64,000 bases of DNA, from contig MNCI01020990.1 in the NCBI GenBank assembly GCA_015680685.1, positions 313,532 to 377,531 on the forward strand, read 5' to 3'. Of the stretch, positions 58,534-64,000 are shown piece after piece. The translations under genes and the position numbers were made by a program. The DNA comes from Gnetum montanum (lineage: Eukaryota > Streptophyta > Gnetopsida > Gnetales > Gnetaceae). Every line of letters starts with the position of its first letter. The stretch's first letter is position 1. A model generated the notes under the pieces. The model saw only the letters and a program-made list of their open reading frames with translations, ran no database searches and was not told where the DNA came from.

Positions 58534-61320
58534 ATGGTACCAAAAGGCAAACACGCATAGGAAGGAGGACCATCTCAACCAAGGGAAAACAACTAAGAAT
58601 GGGAAGGGGCCAAGAACTGGTCTAGGAAGAACTAATCATAACCCATGCCACATGTGGTAGCAATAGAACATTTCCACGAGGACAAGGCACCAGCTCAATA
58701 AGCAAACCTTGAGGTGACCTTGATGGAGGCTAGCCTAAATTAGATCAAATCAAGGAAGGTCCAGAAGATGATGCTCTAGGAGTTGAACTTTTTCACTTTC
58801 TTGGAGCAAGCACCTAAAGAGATACAAGACTAATTGAAGACCTCTCCCATGTGGCCAATCATCACTTCCAATGGGGAGTGGTATATGGAAGAGACATTCT
58901 TATTTTGGAACAATATGCAGCTCAGTTCAACAATAAAAATCAAGGACATTTCAGTGTTTTACTTGGTGTAGGCCATTGCAGAGGCACTTGGGTTGCCTAA
59001 AACTAGGGCGAATATCATCAAGATTCTAATGTAGATGGACCCCAACATCAAAAAGAAATGGATTCTATGGTGCTATGGTATCAACCGCAAGGAGTACGAT
59101 GCACTCACACTAATAGAAAGAATCCACAACAAGATTGTAGCCTTTCAGCTAAACCTCACAGTGAGGTCCAACAAGATCACTACTTTTTCTACCCATGCAT
59201 GTGCTACATGTCCTACTTTGAGTGGAAGATTCCCAATCAACTTTCCATAGTTAATCTATCTAGAGATAGAGAAGTAGTTCAAAGAGAATGAATATGGAAG
59301 AAAGGCACATTTCTTGCCATGCCTTATAAGAAAACTATGTCAAAGGGGAGGAATATTTTGCTACACTAACAATGCCCTCTGATGTGCTCCAACCACTAAT
59401 TGGGCTAAGATGATGAAGGGTAAAATGCCTGCAACAACCATTTAAAAAGAGGAGTAGCAGCTGCCACCTCCATCTACCACTCAAAAAATCATGCTAAACA
59501 TCACTACAACATCCTAACAGTTGCATGAGTACCAAGAATGGCTCTTGAGTGAGCAAGAGAAACAAGTAGGCATAAGTGATGGAGACTCATCTTTGTACTG
59601 GCTAGCAGTGAGTCACTTGAATGAGGTGGCCTGAATAGTCAGCCTGATGGTAAGAGGTGGATCCATTTTCTCTGCCCAACGAATGTAGTTGTCCACAAGG
59701 TCAAATCTGAGTGCGAGAGAGGTAGTGGTATGTCTCTCAAAATAGCAACAACACCTAGAGATTTTTGGGAATGTTGTGACCTTCTCGGTGTGCTTAGAGG
59801 AGCGAAAGGGGACAACAGTACTAGTGATGTAGTACTAAGGGAAAGAAACAATAGCAAAGGTAGTTGTTGACAGAATTGCCAAAATACACAATGCACCTAT
59901 GGCATCTGTACCAGACGTCACTGCACTTAAAGATGTGCAAACATCTGTAGGAACCATAAGCAATATGTTAAGTAGAGCATAGCATGAAAAACTACTGAAC
60001 TGATTGGTAAGAACTAGGCAACCACTTTCGAATGTCTTTGATCTTCTAGATAGTATAATTGCAACCCAGTCAAAGCTACTAAAGGCAAGGGACAAGAACA
60101 TTATTTTGAAAGGGTAACTCAAAATAGCCAAGGAGCTAAATGAACACTTGGCTGCTGAAGTTGCTAAGTTGAGAGTCTAGATTGCCAACCTTGCATTTCT
60201 CAACCTAGCATTAACAAAAGATGAATCTCTTGAATGGCTTCACACTAGGCTAAAAGAGGTTGTGGATGTGATGGAGATGGTAGTGTTCTACCAATTCTTG
60301 GTAGAGGCCACCTAGCATAAAATTTAGAAGGCCTTGGATCTAACCCACCAAGAGAAAGTGTAGCTGACTATAGAAAATGATCACCTGTGACACATTGATG
60401 TGCATAAACAACAATTGACTAATTTTATCCATCAATAACATGAGCAACTAGCCTAAACAAACATAGAGTTAAGGAGATTGGTAGTTGAGAACAGAAACCT
60501 CTCTACGAAGGAGGTTCATTCTCTTCATCAAAAGACTGCAATAGAGGTAACTACTTGGAAATCAAAGGCTCTCAAATTTGAGAGAGTCAAGGATCACTAC
60601 AGAGGCCAAGTTGGCCTACAAAAGGAAGTAAATAAAAACCACATTCAAGTGATGAAGGTAAAGGTGAATAAGACCTTCTAGCAACTCCAACAAGGATGCA
60701 AATTATGGCAGCCCACATTGATGGGATTGATTAGTACAATAAAGTAAAAATTCATTTGAAGGAGTTGTAGATAGAGGAAATGATTGAATATATAGAGCTT
60801 TCCAATCTCTAGTACATAAACTTGGCTATGTTGACTGTTGGACAACCATATTCAAAACTAGAAAATCAAGTGACCAACTGGGACTTGTTCTACAAGGCCA
60901 AGTTCAAGCACCACAAGGACACCAAGCAAAAGCTTGTAGTGGCAAATGCTAAACTCGAGGTTCTTAAGGACAAATACAATGATTAGAGATATACTATCAA
61001 GAGCCTAGCCAAAAGAATGAATGACTACCTAAAGCTACAGAATGTATTAAAGGCATTTGATGTCAAACACAAACAATTTGAGGCCTAGTTTGTCAATGTC
61101 AAGGAGCTATTCCTAGTAATGCCCTATCCATGGGATATCCCCATTCTAGCCAACATTGGCAATGTCACATGGACTATGAATGATCCCCAAAGTAAGCAAG
61201 AGAAAATGAAGGCATTACTAGATGCCTTTCACCTTCCACCAGAGGTAGTAATCGTCGTAAGACAACCATAGTCACCGCACACACCCGAAGCTAGCAAAGG
61301 TCCTTCAAAACCTTAGGAGC
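58534..61320 (+). pseudogene. Extra 3' ORF of A1: globular N-terminus and long coiled coil
   Basis: The ATG at 58534 (MVPKGKHA) follows TGTGACCACAG, which could be a splice acceptor. The frame continues to about 59250 with stops at codons that look like former Gln or Arg, and reads PMWPIITSNGEWYMEETFLF, IAEALGLPKTRANIIKIL, KKKWILWCYGINRKEYDALT. After frame changes it continues VTALKDVQTSVGTISNMLSR and ARDKNIILKG, and then a heptad-like coiled coil from about 60110 to 61090 (AKELNEHLAAEVAKLRV; ELRRLVVENRNLSTKEVHSL). The 60478-60681 part is open. It is about 900 codons, on the same strand as pol. I do not recognise the family. Confidence 0.65.
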
Positions 61321-61565
61321 CTCCATCACCTAGGATTGTTTGATCTCCTCAACCATCTTCATGCCATCAAAGGATGTGCTATCTAGTTTGAGTAGTCATG
61401 TCATGGTATTCAATTTCGTATCATGAAGATCATCAATTTTTGTAATGATGTTGATTTTTACACTCAGGCACTCAATTTTGTTATGTCAGTTTGTTATGTC
61501 ATCAATCAATAATCTCATACCTTCCAAATTTTGTAAAGGAACTCGAATATGACTTTTTATTCAGT

Positions 61566-61574
61566 CATGGGGTA
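61566..61574 (+). promoter_or_regulatory. Polypurine-tract position of A1
   Basis: CATGGGGTA precedes the 3' LTR start TGATGA. A2 has CATGGGGG at the same place, after the shared ACTCGA..GA..TTTT segment. Confidence 0.6.
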
Positions 61575-62456
61575 TGATGAAGCAACAAAGTGCCAAACCT
61601 ATAGGTTCCCATTGACATTGTGTTGCCTCGTTGACAGGGCCACATCAACATAGTGTTTGCTACATTTACGAGGTCCCATCAACGTAGTTCCACAATAAAG
61701 TCTATAAATACATACTCACTAGTCATGTTTATGAGAGATCTTATTATACTTGTAGTAGATCTCTTGTAATTTTGTCATTTGAGAGTTGGAATATTTTTTT
61801 GAGTGCCCACAGCAAGAGACAAAAAGTGTACGGATCTTTATTTCAGCACTAATGTACCTAAGCACACCAGTATGAATGGTAATAAAGATGAGCTTTTTGA
61901 TCAAACCTTGCAGCACTTGGAATAGATTAATGATTTATTTCTAAATTTAGTATTTCTATTAATTATGCAATTAATTAAGCTAAATTAGACTTGCATTTAT
62001 TAATTAATTAAGCTAAATAGATTAAACACATAAATATGACCATTTTGAGCATAACATACAACACTTGGTAATCCCAACAGCACTTAACACTTGGTAGCCC
62101 AACAATGTTGTATGTGTTTAGGATGTGTATGAAAAGTGGGACCAAATGCTTATGTTAGGATAGTTAGTTATTAATTGCAATTAGATTAATTAAATTAGTT
62201 CATAAGTTAAGTTTAAACTTGTTGTTAATCGTAGATGAATAAAAAATAAAATAATAAAAATCATGTGCCTCAATTTCACTTAACCATACAACTAAAGCTC
62301 CACAAGTGTAGTTGGAAAGACAACGATGGTCATGATTAGGTTTAATGTTCTTGAACTAGTTTACATGGGAACTTAAGGTCTACAAAATTAGACCAAATTG
62401 CGCATGAACACTTGTAATTGGTATAGCTGGCCATAAGGTATACTCGTTGCTCATCA
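61575..62456 (+). repeat. 3' LTR of A1
   Basis: It runs from TGATGAAGCAAC to GTTGCTCATCA, 882 bp, followed by CCCTC. It keeps CATCAACG repeats, CTATAAATACAT and AATAAAGATGAG in step with the 5' LTR. Confidence 0.9.
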
Positions 62457-62924
62457 CCCTCAAGTTAAAAATATTTTTTAAATAATACATATATATTTAA
62501 AAATAACTTTAAAATTAATTAAATTTTGGGACAAAGGCCCTAACCTCATGGGGGGTCAGGGCCGCATATGGCCCTTATTGCCAATGGCAATAAGGCCTAC
62601 CATGTTGTAGTGCAACAAGGCTATAAGGCTTGGCCACGCAATGTCATGGTTGGCCCCAATGATCAACCAAGAATGCTTTGCCCTACCACTCTACCCCAAT
62701 AGGGCCAGCAACCATTATCCTCTGCCACACACTACCTTTCACCAATAACTACTGTCCTTCACCACACACTACCTTTTGCTAATAACTATTGTCCTCCACC
62801 ATATGTCATCTTCTACCACACTGTTCACCTCTACTGCATCATCCTCCATCATGCTATCCACCACTACCATGCCACGCATCATTCCACACTATTGCCTACC
62901 ATATGTGCCATCATAGTTCCTAGT

Positions 62925-63372
62925 GCCATTGCCCCTTTAGGTGCACCGTAGACACCGTCGACACAATAGATCACTACCCCTTCTAGTGCATCATGGACAC
63001 CACTGACATTGCAAATCACTACATCCTCCAACACACTATAGACATCAATAGCACTATAGATTACTATCCTCTTTGGTGGACCATGAACATTACTACCATT
63101 GCATATCATTACCTCCTTCAACACACCATGGGCACTAACGGTGCTGCAAATCACTACCCCCTTCTATGCTATGGATCACTACTCCCTCCCACACACTGTG
63201 GGCACTAATGGTGTCATAGATCACTGCACTTTCTGATGCTCCATGGACATTACCAACACTACAAATCATTGCCTCCTCTGGTGCCCCATAGACACCATCG
63301 ATGTAGTGGATCATTATCCCCTCTGACACCTCACAAACACTACTAGTATTGAGGATCACCGCTCCTTTCGAC
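62925..63372. repeat. 45-bp minisatellite in C1
   Basis: About ten units of 45 bp each begin ATCACTACC or ATCATTACC and contain CATGGACAC or CATAGACAC (for example 62970-63014). One unit is about 18 bp short (near 63150). 45 is divisible by 3, so both strands remain open as 15-residue repeats such as VVICNVSGVHDALEG on the minus strand. Confidence 0.9.
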
Positions 63373-63416
63373 ATCGTCTAACCCACCAAAAACCCTCATA
63401 GCAATAATGCACTAGC

Positions 63417-63627
63417 TCTGTCTGGGCCATGCAAGCCATTGCACAAGACATGCATGCCCCACTTGGACCACATTGACCCTTGCGCAAGCTATACAAACCC
63501 TCGCGTTGGTCATGTGCACCCCTATGTGGGCTATACAAGCTCTTGCATGGGCCACATAGGCCCTTATGTGGGCTATGCATGCCCTTATGTGGGCTGTGTA
63601 GGCCCCCACCTAGGCCATGTAGGCCCA
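63417..63627. repeat. 21-bp minisatellite in C1
   Basis: Ten contiguous 21-bp units, for example CTTATGTGGGCTATGCATGC plus C at about 63571. They give 7-residue repeats on both strands (GHIGPYV, GYACPYV on plus; AHIRACI, AHIRAYV on minus). Confidence 0.9.
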
Positions 63628-64000
63628 AAGAAGTCTTCACCTCTACACTCAATGTCACTACCATGCAAAAATGCTTGTGGAACCACTACCACATGCAAGT
63701 GCGGTGCCACAATTACCGCCCAGCACATCTTCATCACCACTCTCCTAGCATCCCCTACTCACTGCTCCTACACCATCACAATTGTTGGTGCTACCCCATC
63801 CCTATTGTTGTTCTCACCTATCAATGATGGAAAAAAATTTTGTTGATCAATAAAAAATTCAAAGTTTCCATTAGCCAACAAAAAATTTGAATTTTTTGCC
63901 AACTAATGGAAAAATAAAATTCGAAATTTTTTTCAACCATGGATAATTTAAATTTTTTTCTCAAAAGAACATTAATTTAAAATTCTAAATGCAAAAAATA

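Larger units (their letters stand above)
42906..62456 (+). mobile_element. Element A1: large Ty3/gypsy element with extra 3' ORF
   Basis: LTRs are at 42906-43783 and 61575-62456, flanked by a perfect CCCTC duplication (42901-42905 and 62457-62461). It holds a tRNA-Asp-type primer site, gag, protease, RT, RNase H, integrase, a long 3' region with an internal promoter-like module, and a coiled-coil ORF. Without A2 the element is about 13.1 kb. The primer type, lack of a chromodomain and large size point to the Athila/Tat branch. It is fully decayed. Confidence 0.9.
41317..64000 (+). mobile_element. Element C1: LTR element inserted in E (incomplete, split by A1)
   Basis: Its 5' LTR is 41317-41878, followed by a perfect tRNA-iMet primer site and about 1 kb of non-coding leader. 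A1 then occupies 42906-62456, and C1 resumes at 62462 and runs off the window. It is related to C2 by LTR, primer site and the region around 42864/62462. No gag-pol is visible in its sequenced interior, so it is probably non-autonomous. Confidence 0.75.
62462..64000 (+). other. Interior of C1, continued
   Basis: AAGTTAAAAATATTTTTTAA joins to 42900 across A1. It then becomes GC-richer (62540-62920) and holds two minisatellites. Positions 63630-63830 are C-rich and low in complexity. Positions 63830-64000 are A/T-rich, with AAAAAATT and AATGGAAA words repeated. No retrotransposon domain is seen. The many overlapping open frames here are products of the repeats. Confidence 0.65.

Noticed and set aside
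62925-63627. CRISPR-like or coding repeat array
   Set aside because: Units are contiguous without unique spacers, so it is a minisatellite; the plant-type context also excludes CRISPR. Open frames on both strands follow from unit lengths divisible by three.

Overview
This looks like a repeat-dense intergenic stretch of a large plant nuclear genome, probably a gymnosperm such as a conifer. That guess rests on decayed, deeply nested Ty3/gypsy LTR retrotransposons, long AT-rich spacers and the absence of any intact host gene. I could not test the assignment. I found no tRNA or rRNA gene, no CRISPR array and no prokaryotic feature. Almost every long open frame is a shard of gag-pol or a shadow of one.

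Layout. (1) 1-488: part of a family-A LTR, minus strand. (2) 489-6437 plus about 21655-22760: element G, a decayed minus-strand Ty3/gypsy element, split by element B. (3) 6438-21649: element B, plus strand, with very long LTRs (about 2.6 kb) and domain order gag-PR-RNaseH-RT-RNaseH-INT followed by a small extra ORF. Its right LTR is itself split by an antisense solo LTR (16157-19015) that carries a decayed fragment of a host membrane-protein gene. (4) 22761-25619: AT-rich and unassigned, possibly the 5' LTR of G. (5) 25620-28190: C2, a non-autonomous minus-strand LTR element with a 36-bp minisatellite. (6) 28191-31935: F, a minus-strand chromovirus-like element that has lost its RT. (7) 31939-41316: E, a plus-strand chromovirus-like element whose integrase is split by a duplicated LTR-bearing insert X (36609-40605). 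(8) 41317 to the end: C1, a plus-strand relative of C2 with a perfect tRNA-iMet primer site. Inside C1 sits A1 (42906-62456, target duplication CCCTC), and inside the RT gene of A1 sits A2 (47461-53926, target duplication CTAAT). C1 resumes at 62462 with 45-bp and 21-bp minisatellites.

The insertion order can be read directly: E, then C1, then A1, then A2; and G, then B, then the solo LTR. The items most worth a second look are these: the host-gene fragment caught in the solo LTR; a roughly 900-codon coiled-coil ORF downstream of integrase in A1, preceded by an internal copy of its own LTR promoter; an RNase H ahead of RT in B; promoter-module exchange in family-A LTRs; and an assembly error at 48029-48427 that creates a false inverted repeat.

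Letters (A1, A2, B, C1, C2, E, F, G, X) are my own labels. Domain borders inside decayed genes are approximate. LTR ends and target duplications were read base by base.
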